DNA of 64,000 bases, from positions 40,414,908-40,478,907 of the forward strand of contig OX326959.1 of NCBI GenBank assembly GCA_946800325.1. The letters are read 5' to 3'. The stretch comes from Luzula sylvatica (Eukaryota > Streptophyta > Magnoliopsida > Poales > Juncaceae). Of this stretch, positions 46,847 to 59,392 are shown one piece after another. The notes under the pieces were generated by a model, which was given only the letters and a program-made list of their open reading frames with translations, was not told the origin of the DNA and searched no databases. The first letter of the stretch is position 1; every line of letters begins with the position of its first letter. The translations under genes were made by a program, and so were the position numbers.

Positions 46847-47355
46847 TTCTAAGAATGCTTAAAACAGGTGTAATATAATGACACATAAATAACTACACAA
46901 AATATGATCTTCAAAAAATCTAACAAAAATTAATGATTGATATTAAACCACATCACTACATCTAATGGTTCAAATTAAAACTTAAAAATAATCATACAAA
47001 ATGCATGTCTTGAATGATCAAATATAATATTAAAGTATATGATGAATCCACATCACACAATATAATGGTTAATAATCATGATAAACATGATGATGTGGTT
47101 TCTTGAGGAGGCTCACAGATAGGTGCAAAATAAGGGAGTGGGTAAATTATAAATACTTAAAAACAAAAAATTATGAATTAACCATTAATTGCAATTAACA
47201 ATTAATGTGTTAATTACTCATGATGACAATATGATGATGTCATCAAGAAAGTGGGGGGGAATTGAGAGGCACGGTGGAAGACCCATATCTATATGTCTAA
47301 CATTTTATAACATAATTTGTGCATTTTTAGAAGGTCACATCATCATCTTATGATG
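46847..47355. mobile_element. Possible fold-back/MITE-like inverted repeat
   Basis: 'gatgatgtgactttctaaga' near 46848 is the imperfect reverse complement of 'tttttagaaggtcacatcat' near 47324. Short related words recur near 49838-49890. Ends and target duplication could not be fixed. Confidence 0.3.
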
Positions 47356-47454
47356 ACGCGAACTATTGCTATTAAAAAACCTATTACACAATAAATTTCT
47401 TATTAAAAAAAGCTAAGAATTACATACAAAACAGTAACATACGCATGTACAAAC

Positions 47455-47560
47455 CAATGATCGCATAGCTTGGATGGTTAGCTATTTTGGCACAAGATCC
47501 ATATGTTATAATATGTTGTGATTCCGAATTCCATTTGAATCACATAAAAATTGCATAAAA
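47455..47560 (+). repeat. Second-family SINE-like tRNA-derived segment
   Basis: 'tagcttggatggttagct' resembles a tRNA box A, and 'gtgattccgaattcc' about 55 bases later a weak box B. No cloverleaf. Unrelated to the S1 family. Confidence 0.35.
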
Positions 47561-47952
47561 AAATGAACGCGATTTGTGGTCTATGATTCTCTCCATCAAC
47601 ATACACATGTACAAAAAGAGTTTAAAAATCTTTTTTTCTCATTCTCCTTAATTTTGTTCAGGCTAAAATAGTATCACACTAAAATCACACATACAGAAGA
47701 ACCAACGTCCTATTTTACAACAAATAAATCTATCACACACATATATGCGCATAATATACATAAAATAACCAACAAACTATTTTTACAACGAGAAGAAGAA
47801 AACTACCATACATATATTTACATAATTTACATAAAAGAACCAACAAATTATTTTTATAACAAAAAGAGGAAACTATCATAAACATATTTACATAATATAC
47901 ATAGTCAAGTCACAAGATCGATTCGAAAGTATTCACCAAAAGTACGCTAAAA
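47561..47952. other. Intergenic DNA 3' of gene E, no gene
   Basis: AT-rich, with an imperfect repeat of about 70 bases: 'ttacataatttacataaaag' and 'accaacaaattatttttata' have relatives on either side (about 47745-47900). No coding evidence. Confidence 0.4.
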
Positions 47953-48352
47953 TCACGGAGCTATTACGTCATTGCAGCAGGGATTCGCACTCGAACCTCG
48001 TTCAATATACCATTCTGATCGATCTGCATCATGAACACTTGTAACAAGTGGGTTCCTTGAGAAATTTGAGCGTCTCGGTGCTCCTAAGTTGTGAATGCAT
48101 CCTCGTAATGTGCATCGACGTCTTCCAGGACACGCCGGATGTGGCTGCGAAGAAGGACTTTTTTAGTTTTACAATTATATATATTCATCAAATCATATGA
48201 TATATATAGAGGAGAAAAGCAAAAAATAACTTATGAAAAAGCAAGAAAAATAAAATGATTTTAGCTCATGTATAGTAAAATAAAAAGATAATTTGATCTT
48301 TTTAGAAACAAACCTTGGTTGGCATTGGTGGCCTATTTGGAGGAGAACTCAT
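47953..48352 (-). CDS. Gene E: intron-containing member of the KRHPACPG family (two exons)
   Basis: Exon 1 (48352-48314) encodes MSSPPNRPPMPTK. A 169-bp intron (48313-48145) has a GT donor (ccaag|gtttg) and AG acceptor (cttcgcag|ccac). Exon 2 (48144-47953) begins PHPACPG and ends at TGA, for 76 residues in total. Cysteines 18, 24 and 29 and His31 match B exactly, as does CIHN-L-GA; the N-terminus matches A (MSSP..RPP). A CC pair lies at 69-70. The intron is phase 0, exactly where A, B and C read K-R without interruption. TATA box 117 bases upstream. No signal peptide. Single-copy here. Possibly the parental form; the splice model is inferred from sequence alone. Confidence 0.65.
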
Positions 48353-48468
48353 GATCAAATTTTTTGGCGTGTATATGGACCAAATTTTTTGTTTTAGACT
48401 TTACCTTTCGTGTTTTTGGAATAAATAGGAACTTGATTAATGAGAATTGTTGAGGACACTCACGGCCT

Positions 48469-48475
48469 TTATATA
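48469..48475 (-). promoter_or_regulatory. TATA box of gene E
   Basis: Minus-strand TATATAA in 'ttatataaagg', 117 bases upstream of the E start. Confidence 0.55.
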
Positions 48476-48715
48476 ATTAAGCAAGTCGGTGATGGGAATT
48501 TTACTAGAGATTTACAGTTCATTTCTCAATTTAATTAACTCTGGTTGGAAATTTGAATGAAAAACCATGTCATTTTACAAGAGTTTCTCGTGAAATTTAC
48601 GGTTTTTAAGAGGAAGTCCATCTTAAACTCGTGAAATTTGGTCTCCAATTTACGGTTTTTTCATCATACACTGAAATTTACGTGAAAATTCATGACATAT
48701 TCCAAGATTTTTCTC

Positions 48716-49735
48716 TTGAAATTTACGATTATGTATATGTTAGATGAAGGTTCATTTTGAACTTCTATATCTTGTGCAACACGATTGCATATTTTCCCAT
48801 TAAACCAGGAAATTTGTGGGAAAATCGTAGTATTTTACAAGATTTCCATTCATGATGACATTGGTACAAAAATGTATTGATTTTGGCCTTCAACGATTGA
48901 AGAACTTTATTTTCTTCTCTCTACCCTCCTCATAAATAATCTTATTTTTATTTTATTTAAATTAAGTTTTTTTTTACTAATTATACTATATCATAATTTA
49001 AAATTATAAAAATTCTTATTTTGTTCAACTGAATAGAATAAAGTATAATTTAATTTATTCAAATCGGTTTAAAATTATTTTGCTTGTTTGGAATATAATT
49101 TATTTTAGTTTAAATTCATTTGATTGTGTTCGAACCAATCCGGTCAAATGGACAGTTTAAGACTGTTGTGGATTTAATACGGGTGACGCTATTGCAAGAG
49201 GCAACATGAATAATTGAGAGCAATTTGAATTTTTGTTTTATTAAATGACCGTTATACCGTTGTTATTTAGGAATTGATGATTACATTTATGTATTAATTT
49301 ATCACATTTCATAAACCATGCAAATAAAATCTTTCATATATCAAAAATATTTTTATTCTTAATTTTTTTCATCATACAAAAATAATTAAATTGTAACATG
49401 TCATATATATTTAAATATGAAAATTAAAATATATTGGTCATATTTGGTTTTTTCATAATATTAGGAAAAATATTTTTGCATTATGTGTGAAAGATATAAG
49501 TAATAATATATAAGTATAATAAATATCAATCGCCATAAATAGGGGTATATTGGTCATTTGATTAAAAAACATTGAAATTTCTCTCAATTTAGCCATGTTG
49601 GCTCTTTCAATAGCGTCACCCTTTAATATTTATTAGGCTTTTTTTATTTGGGCTTCGTTATATAATTTATTCATTTTTTTTAAACAACTTTCTACAATTT
49701 TATCTGATGTTACATTCATTTCAATTATGATATTT
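48716..49735. repeat. Region upstream of E, shared with the A chimera in units 1 and 5
   Basis: From 'aatttacgattatgtatatg' onward this matches about 4965-5970 and 57190-58200, including the hAT-type MITE. E is single-copy, so this is the likely donor of the DNA joined to the chimeric A copies. Confidence 0.8.
49181..49621. mobile_element. hAT-type MITE upstream of E
   Basis: Same element and same flanks (TTTAATAC/TTTAATAT) as at 5424-5863. Confidence 0.75.
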
Positions 49736-50940
49736 GACAAAATTTAGAAAATTAATTAATTATTGATTTTCATAATCATGATTTCTTTATAATATTTATA
49801 TGTTCATTATTTTACAATATACTTTTTAGCATTTTTAGAAGGTCATTCATTATTGTCAGTGACGTTGACTATTGCTATTCGTCAGGTTCACATTAAACCA
49901 ACTTTGCTCACATGTTTATCATTTCATATTATGTTACTTTATCAAATGTCCAATGAAATATGAAATACTAGTCAATTAATATATAATTTTACAAAACAAA
50001 ACATAATATTTTACTATTATTTTGAGAATTTTAATTTTATAAATTCATCAAATATTTCGTTTGAATTTATCTTTTATCTTTTCATATCTATATTAGAATA
50101 ATTCATATATATCATTGTCCCTAATTTGAATTTTTAAATATATCATGTAAGAAAATATAATGCATATTTAAATAATAAAATTTTAAGTACTATTTATTTG
50201 TACAAAAATATAATCATAAGAATCTCATATAATATTAAGTATGATATATTTGTGTTTTTCTTCAAATGAATTTATTATTAAAATTTAAAAAATAATAGAA
50301 ATTAAATTTTTTATCTATCAAAACATAAATATCTTCTTAAACTTAAGAAAATGTATATATTAAATATTATTGTTATATGTAAGACTATAAAACTATACAG
50401 ATCATATGATATTAAATAATTTATATTTATATTTTGCTGAATTAAATTTTTATGTTATTTTTACAATTAAGTTTATATTATTTATAATTTTCATTGCATT
50501 TCATATCAGCAAAAAATATAGTTATATATAATTAATGATGTGTTACCAATCTTAATCATGTAATATCCGTATCATGTCCATTTATCGAGCGGGTATTTTT
50601 AACCGCCGCATTTAGTACTCGCTCCGGAATTGTTTCCATGCTTATTTTATAATATTTAATTTAAAAAACATCTAAATATACTAACTCAAAATAATTTACA
50701 AAATTAAGATAATTAACATTAACATCACAATTAAGACACAGCGGAAGTAACTTCGATGTGGGAAGCACCACAAGTTAGAGTTGAACTACTAACCTAATAA
50801 TGCCATTTGTTAAGACGTATTAGGCAAGTAATAATTAAAAAATATTGAAAATCAGAAAATAGGAATTATAAAATATTAGAAAAAATAGATTAAAAAATCA
50901 TATTAAAAATCCCAGAATAAAAAAAATCAGAATTTAAAAA
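49736..50940. other. Single-copy AT-rich DNA, no gene
   Basis: No credible open frame, repeat array or RNA gene seen. Confidence 0.45.
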
Positions 50941-51488
50941 GGATGACGTTATTGCAAAATCTCACACGACTTAACAAAGAGCAATTTAAAAAAAAAATCA
51001 AACTAATGATAATTTTACCCTCATTTATGATTATTGTTGTTTATTGTTTTGTATGTAACTAATGTATGTTATTATTTTTAATGTACAAAATAAAATCTAA
51101 CAAATACGAAAACATAAATGAATAAATTTACTCGTATATGCTCTCTTGTTAGTGAATATTATAAGACAAAATAAAATAAAATATGCTCTTCAATTTTCAA
51201 AATATAAAAAAAATTGTATCCGATCTTCGTCTTTGAAAAAAAATAACTGCTATCCATGAATATCTAATTTGAAATTTGCAAATTATTATTTTTAATATGT
51301 TGTTTCAGTAAAAAAATTTGTAAGTTATTTTTAATGATTATGATTTTTATATATAATTATTTTTTCACAATTTATGGAATGTAAAAATTAAGAACAATAA
51401 ATATTAATCATTATTAATGGGGGCAAAATAGTCATTTCTTAAACTTTGCTCTTTGTTAAGTCATGTTAGCTCTTCTAATATCATCACC
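50941..51488. mobile_element. Diverged member of the same MITE family, ~548 bp
   Basis: The left end 'ggatgacgttattgcaaaat' is the imperfect inverse of the right end '…agctcttctaatatcatcacc', with the inner arms sharing 'gacttaacaaagagcaa' in inverted orientation. Flanks are TTTAAAAA on both sides, a perfect 8-bp duplication. An independent insertion that supports the family definition. Confidence 0.7.
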
Positions 51489-52218
51489 TTTAAAAAAACA
51501 AACAAAATTTGGAAAACCAGAATTAAATAAGATATCAATAAAAATAAATCAGATAAGAGCAAATTAAAAGAAATCAATTAAAAAAAAAGCAGTTAAAAGA
51601 ACTGTTTCAAAGTTAATTTGTAGATCTGTAGATTTTAAAAAACTCTTGTTAAAACGGCTGTTGCAAAAATATAGAGAAGAATGGGATTTTTGAATTTTTA
51701 ACATTAAGCATTGCGTTTGAACATTGCATTTGAACATTTTAACTTTTAAGTTTTAACCAAACGTTATCTGAACACAATCTTCAAGTAATTCCCATCTCGT
51801 GTATAAAAAAAAATGGAATGTATCATACTTCTATAAATTTACTCCCTGGTATCTTTCTCTCTCAAACTCTTAAAATATTTTTAGCAAAATCTCGAGAGAG
51901 AAAAGAGTCTTTGGTAGAGCTTAAACTTCTCTATATATTCTAGTAAACCAATTTCCGTCTCCTTTCAAATATTCAAGTTATTCCCAACTCGTGTGATCGA
52001 ATCCGTTAGGTTAGCTCGATAGGCCGTTTCTTAGATTTGTGAAAGACTAGCAAATTCGTTTTTGTGAAGACCTGATCCATACAGAGAGAACATTAAATCG
52101 GTGTTGGATGCCTTGTAATCTTTTAATCGAAAAATTGAATCAAGTGGACGCGTGGCATCCCGGAGACCTAAGTACTTGCGAGCGTTGATTCGGTCGAATA
52201 GCAAGTAAATATTAGTTA
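51489..52218. other. No supported gene; possible retroelement-derived stretch
   Basis: The stretch 51780-52218 is less AT-rich and includes 'ttgaatcaagtggacgcgtgg' and repeated 'attcccatctcgtgt'/'attcccaactcgtgt' words, which look like an LTR-derived leader, but no terminal repeats could be paired. A 65-codon minus-strand frame (52031-52228) is not recognised. Confidence 0.3.
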
Positions 52219-52457
52219 AAGCAAGCAAGTATTTACCGAAATCGTAATCATATCACGTGCCAAACTGGTTTGTGCGGTATTGCCTTCTTTGTTAATTACT
52301 TTATGCACTATTTAATTACTAGTTAATTACCAAAGCATACTCGTAAATTGAATATTGATAAAAGTCGAAAATAGGAATTAACGCAATACTACACATTTGT
52401 GCACGCCTGGTCGTCAAAATCAACAACCGAGCTACACGTGACAATTCATTTTTTCTC

Positions 52458-53055
52458 CATTTTGACCGCATAACACACACAGAGGCAAAAAAATTTATAA
52501 ATATAAATTATTATGCAAAAAATATAATTCATGTCCAAAAAATATATATACAAAATATTACTCACGTAAAAAAAGGAATATAATACATCTTAAGAGATGT
52601 ATCATATATACATGAAGTTATATCACCCGTATACAAATTGATAATATGTATGTATTCAAAAAATATATATTGTATATCTAAAACTTCTAACTTAAGATAT
52701 ATTATAGGTTCAAACAAATATGACATGTATATGTATTTAGGAAAATATATCACACATCTAAAATGTGTAAGATACGTCTAAAAGATATACACACGCAAAA
52801 ATACAATATAAATATAATATGTATAACATATTTTTTTAAAATACACGTAAAAACGTATGATACACATATAAGATATACGATATATCTAAAATAGTATAAT
52901 ACATCTAAAAACGTATAATACACATGTAAGATATATGTTATATCTGAAATAGTATAAAAATCCTGAATGGAGGAAGATGTGCATTTAAAGTGCTTTAGGC
53001 GGCCCAAACAACAAAAAATTATTTTTTGTTTGGAAAAATAGAATACCACGTGTCA
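52458..53055. repeat. AT-rich block, 52-kb copy
   Basis: Copy of 240-835; no gene. Confidence 0.6.
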
Positions 53056-53147
53056 GTCTCTAGTTGATTTCGACGATCGGAGAGAGTAATTGTTGGAGTG
53101 TAGAAACTTTTTTCTAACTGTTCAAGTAATTATTGTAATATTTAGAG

Positions 53148-53284
53148 AATATTTTATCAATGACCACATAATCAAGTTGGTTGAGTGCTTAGCAAAAATA
53201 ACACTACGTGTTGGAAAGGTTGTGGATTCGAGTCCCGACGACATCAATATAAAAATAGAAACATATAATGACCGCTATTCCTAA
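53148..53284 (+). repeat. SINE-like S1 copy, 52-kb copy
   Basis: Copy of 930-1066 with substitutions in the box-A region ('ggttgagtgcttagcaaaaa'). Confidence 0.45.
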
Positions 53285-53287
53285 TCC

Positions 53288-54163
53288 AATATATATAAAT
53301 ACAGATATAAAATACAAAATACAAGTAAGTACAAATACAAATAACAATAAAAAATACGAATACAAGTACGAATGTCCAGGACAATTACGAAACACAAATA
53401 CAAATGCCAACAAGAATACAGACTACAAAAATGAAATGTGAATATGTATACGAATACGAACATGAACACGAACATAGCACGAACATGAATACTAATACAA
53501 TTATGAATTAAGAATTATGAATAACGAATTACGAATAACGAATTACGAAATATAAAATCGCACGAATACAAATACGAAATATGAATAGTAATACGAATTC
53601 GCCTATATGAATAATACATGAATACGAATACACGAATACGAATAGATGAACATGAATGCGAGTATGAATACAAAATACGAATATGGAATACTAATACAAA
53701 TATAGATAAGAATACAAACAATTCGATACATTTCGGAAATGAGGAAATTTTAATTACAAAACACAACTTGATTGCCCAGTAAAAAACAACTGCACGCGAT
53801 ATTAAACGATAACACCCATTTCCGAACACAACAATTAGAGAGAAACCCAAAAAGGTTCCTCGAATACTACAAATAAGTTACAAGCAAAAATAAAAATACG
53901 AATATGAATACATGACTACGAATAATACAAAGGATGTGAATGCGAATTCGCAGCCACAAATGCGAATAAAAATTTTAAAAATAAATAAACATAAAATAAA
54001 ATACGGATACGAAATAAGAAATGTGAATTACAAAATACAGGCACAAACACAAACACTTAATACGAACGAGGAAACGAAAAACCAATACAAGTACGAAATA
54101 TAACACGAATACGAATAAAATCACAGATACGAATACGATTATGAAATATTTTTGTAATATCAA
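53288..54163. repeat. Degenerate (AATACGA)-type tract, 52-kb copy
   Basis: Copy of 1070-1945. Confidence 0.7.
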
Positions 54164-54279
54164 CTTTAATGTTCATAAAATATGATGTTTATTAGCTGTC
54201 GTGATTATATCCTAAAACATGTAGTGATTCATGATAGAAATACTCATCGAAAACATGAAAGAAGTAAACTTTCTTTTTA

Positions 54280-54315
54280 CGATGAACCCGCGCAATAGCG
54301 CGAGTACCACGCTAG
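54280..54315 (+). mobile_element. Helitron-type 3' terminus, 52-kb copy
   Basis: Copy of 2062-2097; hairpin and CTAG|T retained. Confidence 0.6.
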
Positions 54316-56538
54316 TATGCAATAAACTACTATACATACGCGCATGACACCTAACCCTTATAATTAAATGAGTGGTGATGCATGTCCCCCCTTAAAATCT
54401 CCTAAATTGATTGATGTGTTGGCGTTAGTATTAATGATGGTGGTAAGCCATAACTATTTAATTTTTTCCATCATATATAATAAAAAAGGTAAAAAAGATT
54501 CACCGTTTTACACATCATTAATTAATTTAATATTTTTAACAATTTTGTTTTCCATCATTTATCATTAATGAAATTTAAATCTATAAATTTGGAAATGAAT
54601 TTATAGGACTAAATTAATATACTATTTAACATGTGTTAAACGGATACATGAATAAAACCATCGTAAAAAATAAACAAAAATATAATAATGAAAATAATTC
54701 GCAAAAATTAGAAAATAAAAATGAAAATATATTTTTTTAAAAAAATATTGAAAATAAAATAATAAAAATTTGTTCAAATAAATATAACTTATCATGTGTT
54801 AAATTAAATATAATAAAAATATTAAATAAAGCAAATTATTTTTTAATAATTTGATTTACCACCTAATCAATGTGGTTCACCACCTAATAAATACAGTTTG
54901 CCACCTAATTTAAAATTTAATTCTTTTATTATATATTTTCAACACATCAATACAATGAGGGGATCTTACTTATTAGAGGGGACAAGTATAATTTTTCTAA
55001 TTAAATATAAGGGCCCGGGGTTGAATTTAGTTGTGCCCATCTAAAGGATTTCTTCTAAAAATTCCCTCCAACATATGGAATGTAAAGGGAAATTACTTGG
55101 GCTTTTTCACGAGTATATACTACATAATATATACTATATACGATAATTGCAAGCTGGTTATAGTACATGTTAAGAATTTTTTTGACAAGTATATTCTTAT
55201 TGAAGTTTCCACGTAGAATCCATGCAAATACCACCAATGACATGCTAATAATAATAATTATTATTATTTTTGAAAGAACAAAAGGAAAAAAAAGAATGGG
55301 CTGAAAATGACATGTTGACCTTGAGTAGGCAATATTAGTTGGTTCTTTACTACTAAAACAAAAATAGTATTTTTAAGAACTGGATTTTTTTAGAGTCCAT
55401 TTACTATGCAACCGAGATTCTCCGATTTGGACCCACACATCCTAGATCGGGGGGGGGGGGGGGGGGGCTCACACATCCTCGATCTGAGGGGTTAGTGATA
55501 ATTATTTTTTTAATTAACACAAATACACTTAATTAATAATTAATTATTATAGAATTAAGGTATATATGAATTAATAATTAATATGTATTCACTGTTAATA
55601 GAGAGTATTTATATTAATTAAGAGGGTAATTAGTTGTTAATCCCAATATAATCATTGTGTGGGAGAAACTAGGGAGAAGAGTAAAATTTCCCTCATTTTT
55701 TTATTTAAGCTTCGGTTGACCAATAGCAAGAGCTAGATTTAAACCGACATAAATCATTGAAAAAAAAAATCAAAATAATAAATCCTTTAGTTGAAATAAA
55801 AAATTTGTTTTTTCGTTGAAATAAAACATTGTTTTTTTTATTGAATTAGAGAATAGATATTTCTACTCTTCAATTAAAAAACTCAGTTTTTGTATATTTA
55901 TAATTTATAATTTGTTAATTGTTACAGGCTGGGAAAATAAGATCATCTATATTTCCTTGAAAATACAAAGTTGCTTAAGTAAAAGAAAAACCTCCACACA
56001 TTGGCCACCTTTCCAGAAATTCAATTTCACCATGTAAAAGTCAGGCAAAACTTTGGATGATTCTTCTCTCGAAACCAAGAGTGCATAATTCAAAGGTCAA
56101 ATGTCAGGATTTGTAATTTGTTCAATGAAATTTGAAGAAGAAACCAACATATGTTTTTATTCTGATCATTGTTGACCTCTTTTCAGACTCGGGCGAAGCG
56201 ATAGGTCCAAAAAATTCGAATTTCGGATCCAAAAGTTTAGATGATTCAAAATTTTCAAAATACATGATTTGTCCAGTTAAAAATATTTATAATTACAATA
56301 AAACAATAAAAATTCTTGTGATTCATTGGTAAAAAATAATTATCTCTCTTCTAAGAAGTCATGAGTTCAAATACCACAACATATAATTTTAGATTTTTTT
56401 TTCCAATATAATGAAAATAGGAAAAAAATTTGATCTAAACGAGATTTTAACTTTGAATCTAATGAATTTTTTTGGAGCCTTAACCAATAAATCACACAAT
56501 CAATTGTGACAGAATACGTTAACTTTTCTTCAAACAAA

Positions 56539-56649
56539 TTAATTGTATACGGGATTCACTTTCAAACTAGGCTTCGCGTACTCGAAAACTTGGGACCGGA
56601 CATGCCTCTTTTGTGCTGAAAGAATTTTGTTCGACGCCTTCGTTTTCAT
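56539..56649 (-). pseudogene. Type F relic, unit 5
   Basis: Copy of 4311-4421. Confidence 0.35.
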
Positions 56650-56966
56650 ATTTTTGACGTACATAGAAGTAAGCACAAGAATATATTCAATACTTTTTAT
56701 TTAAAACGTAATTTTGCATGTAATTTATACTCATTCCCTGGCATTTTCACTTGCTTTTATACTATATATTATTTAATATTTACATCATAAAAACTTCACC
56801 TTTTTTTACACCATATCTATAACAAGAAGTATTCACGACCTTCCTTACAAAATAAAATATCCAAAATACCATGACTATTTTCTACAACAAAAATAACAAA
56901 AAAAATCATGTTCATCAACGGGTTATTGAAAGAAAACGGTGAATATGACCTCGCTACATCGAATTA

Positions 56967-57185
56967 CTAATCACACTGATCTCCAATATTGGCGCCGTAG
57001 TCATAATTGTTTGAAACGTAATGATCATTGGTCGAGCTTTCACAGTAGGAATTCGTATTTGGAGGCCTTGTTTCTCTTCTATGTGGACAACCCGCAATCT
57101 GGCACGTTTTCCTTCCCGGACATGCAGGGTGCCTCTTTGAATTAGTAGGAATTCGTAGATGACATTCAATTAGGTTAATGTCCAT
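56967..57185 (-). pseudogene. Type A chimera, unit 5
   Basis: Copy of 4739-4957 with the same junction-derived N-terminus and E-type upstream DNA. Confidence 0.6.
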
Positions 57186-57651
57186 CTTGAAATTTACGAT
57201 TATGTATATGTTAGATGAAGGTTCATTTTGAACTTCTATATCTTGTGCAACACGATTGCATATTTTCCCATTAAACCAGGAAATTTGTGGGAAAATCGTA
57301 GTATTTTACAAGATTTCCATTCATGATGACATTGGTACAAAAATGTATTAATTTTGGCCTTCAACGATTGAAGAACTTTATTTTCTTCTCTCTACCCTCC
57401 TCATAAATAATCTTATTTTTATTTTATTTAAATAAAGTTTGTTTTTACTAATTATACTATATGATAATTTAAAATTATAAAAATTCTTATTTTGTTCAAC
57501 TGAAAAGAATAAAGTATAATTTAATTTATTCGAATCGGTTTAAAATTATTTTGCTTGTTTGGAATATAATTTATTTTAGTTTAAATTCATTTGATTGTGT
57601 TCGAACCAATCCGGTCAAATCGACAGTTTAAGACTGTTGTTGATTTAATAC

Positions 57652-58091
57652 GGGTGACGCTATTGCAATAGGCAACATGACTAATTGAGAGCAATTTGAA
57701 TTTTGTTTTATTAAATGACCGTTATACCCTTGTTATTTAGGAATTGATGATTACATTTATCTATTAATTTATCACATTTCATAAACCATGCAAATAAAAT
57801 CTTTCATATATCAAAAATATTTTTATTCTTAATTTTTTTCATCATACAAAAATAATTAAATTGTAACATGTCATATATATTTAAATATGAAAATTAGAAT
57901 ATATTGGTCAGATTTGGTTTTTTCATAATATTAGGAAAAATATTTTTGCATTATTTGTGAAAGATATAAGTAATAATATATAAGTATAATAAATATCAAT
58001 CACCATAAATAGGGGTATATTGGTCATTTGATTAAAAAAAATTGAAATTTCTCCCAATTTAGCCATGTTGGCTCTTTCAATAGCGTCACCC
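57652..58091. mobile_element. hAT-type MITE, 52-kb copy
   Basis: Copy of 5424-5863 with the same flanking 8-mers. Confidence 0.75.
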
Positions 58092-59013
58092 TTTAATATT
58101 TATTAGGCTTTTTTTATTTGGGCTTCGTTATATAATTTATTCATTTTTTTTAAACAACTTTCTACAATTTTATCTGTTGTTACATTCATTTCAATTAATA
58201 TATCAAAAAAAAATTATATGTATGACAAGTTGATAATTTAGCCATGTTGTTACATTCATTTCAATTACATTTCAATTAATTTTATTTGTATGACAAGTTG
58301 ACAATTATATGTATGACAAGTTGACAATTTTATCTGTTGTTACATTCATTTCAATTTAGCCATGTTGTTACATTCATTTCAATTACATTCATTTCAATTA
58401 ATTTTATTTGGGCTTCGTTATATAATTGAAATTATATCACCCGTATACAAATTGATAATATGTATGTATTCAAAAAATATATATTGTATATCTAAAACTT
58501 CTAACTTAAGATATATTATACGTTCAAACAAATATGACATGTATATGTATTTAGGAAAATATATCACACATCTAAAATGTGTAAGATACGTCTAAAGATA
58601 TACGCACGCAAAAATACAATATAAATATAATATGTATAACATATTTTTTTAAAATACACGTAAAAACGTAATTTTGTTCGACGCCTTCGTTTTCATATTT
58701 TTGACGTACATAGAAGTAAGCACAAGAATATATTCAATACTTTTTATTTAAAACGTAATTTTGCATGTATTTTATACACATTCCCTGGCATTTTCACTTG
58801 CTTTTATACTATATATTATTTAATATTTACATCATAAAGACTTCGCCTTTTTTTACACCATATCTATAACAAGAAGTATTCACGACCTTCTTTACAAAAT
58901 AAAATATCCAAAATACCATGACTATTTTCTACAACAAAAATAACAAAAAAAATCATGTTCATCAACGGGTTATTGAACGAAAACGGTGAATATGAGCTCG
59001 CTACATCGAATTA

Positions 59014-59223
59014 CTAATCACACTGATCTCCAATATTGGCGCCGTAGTCATAATTGTTTGAAACGTAATGTTCATTGGTCGAGCTTTCACAGTAGGAATT
59101 CGTATTTGGAGGCCTTGTTTCTCTTCTATGTGGACAACCCGCAATCTGGCATGTTTTCCTTCCCGGACATGCAGGGTGCCTCTTTGAATTAGTATTCGGA
59201 GATCTTGTTGCCGGAGAGGACAT
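59014..59223 (-). CDS. Type A small Cys protein, unit 5, intact
   Basis: Protein identical to the unit 1 copy at 6786-6995 (MSSPATRSPNTNS start; STNEHYV in place of unit 4's STNDHYV). TATA box at 59385-59392; short AAT tract at about 59511-59566. Confidence 0.6.
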   Translation of the reverse strand: MSSPATRSPNTNSKRHPACPGRKTCQIAGCPHRRETRPPNTNSYCESSTNEHYVSNNYDYGANIGDQCD

Positions 59224-59384
59224 GTTCCGATTATTTCGATTCACTTCTTTTAATAACAAGGTAGGAATATATAGTACTTTCGTGGACCGGAGTACTTCGA
59301 GATTGAAGTTGGAGAAAATTTGCAGTAGATTGAAATAGGTTTTGAAATAGATAGAAATAGATAGAAAATTTTGTATGTTGTAAA

Positions 59385-59392
59385 TATTTATA
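59385..59392 (-). promoter_or_regulatory. TATA box of type A, unit 5
   Basis: TATAAATA on the minus strand; copy of 7157-7164. Confidence 0.55.
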
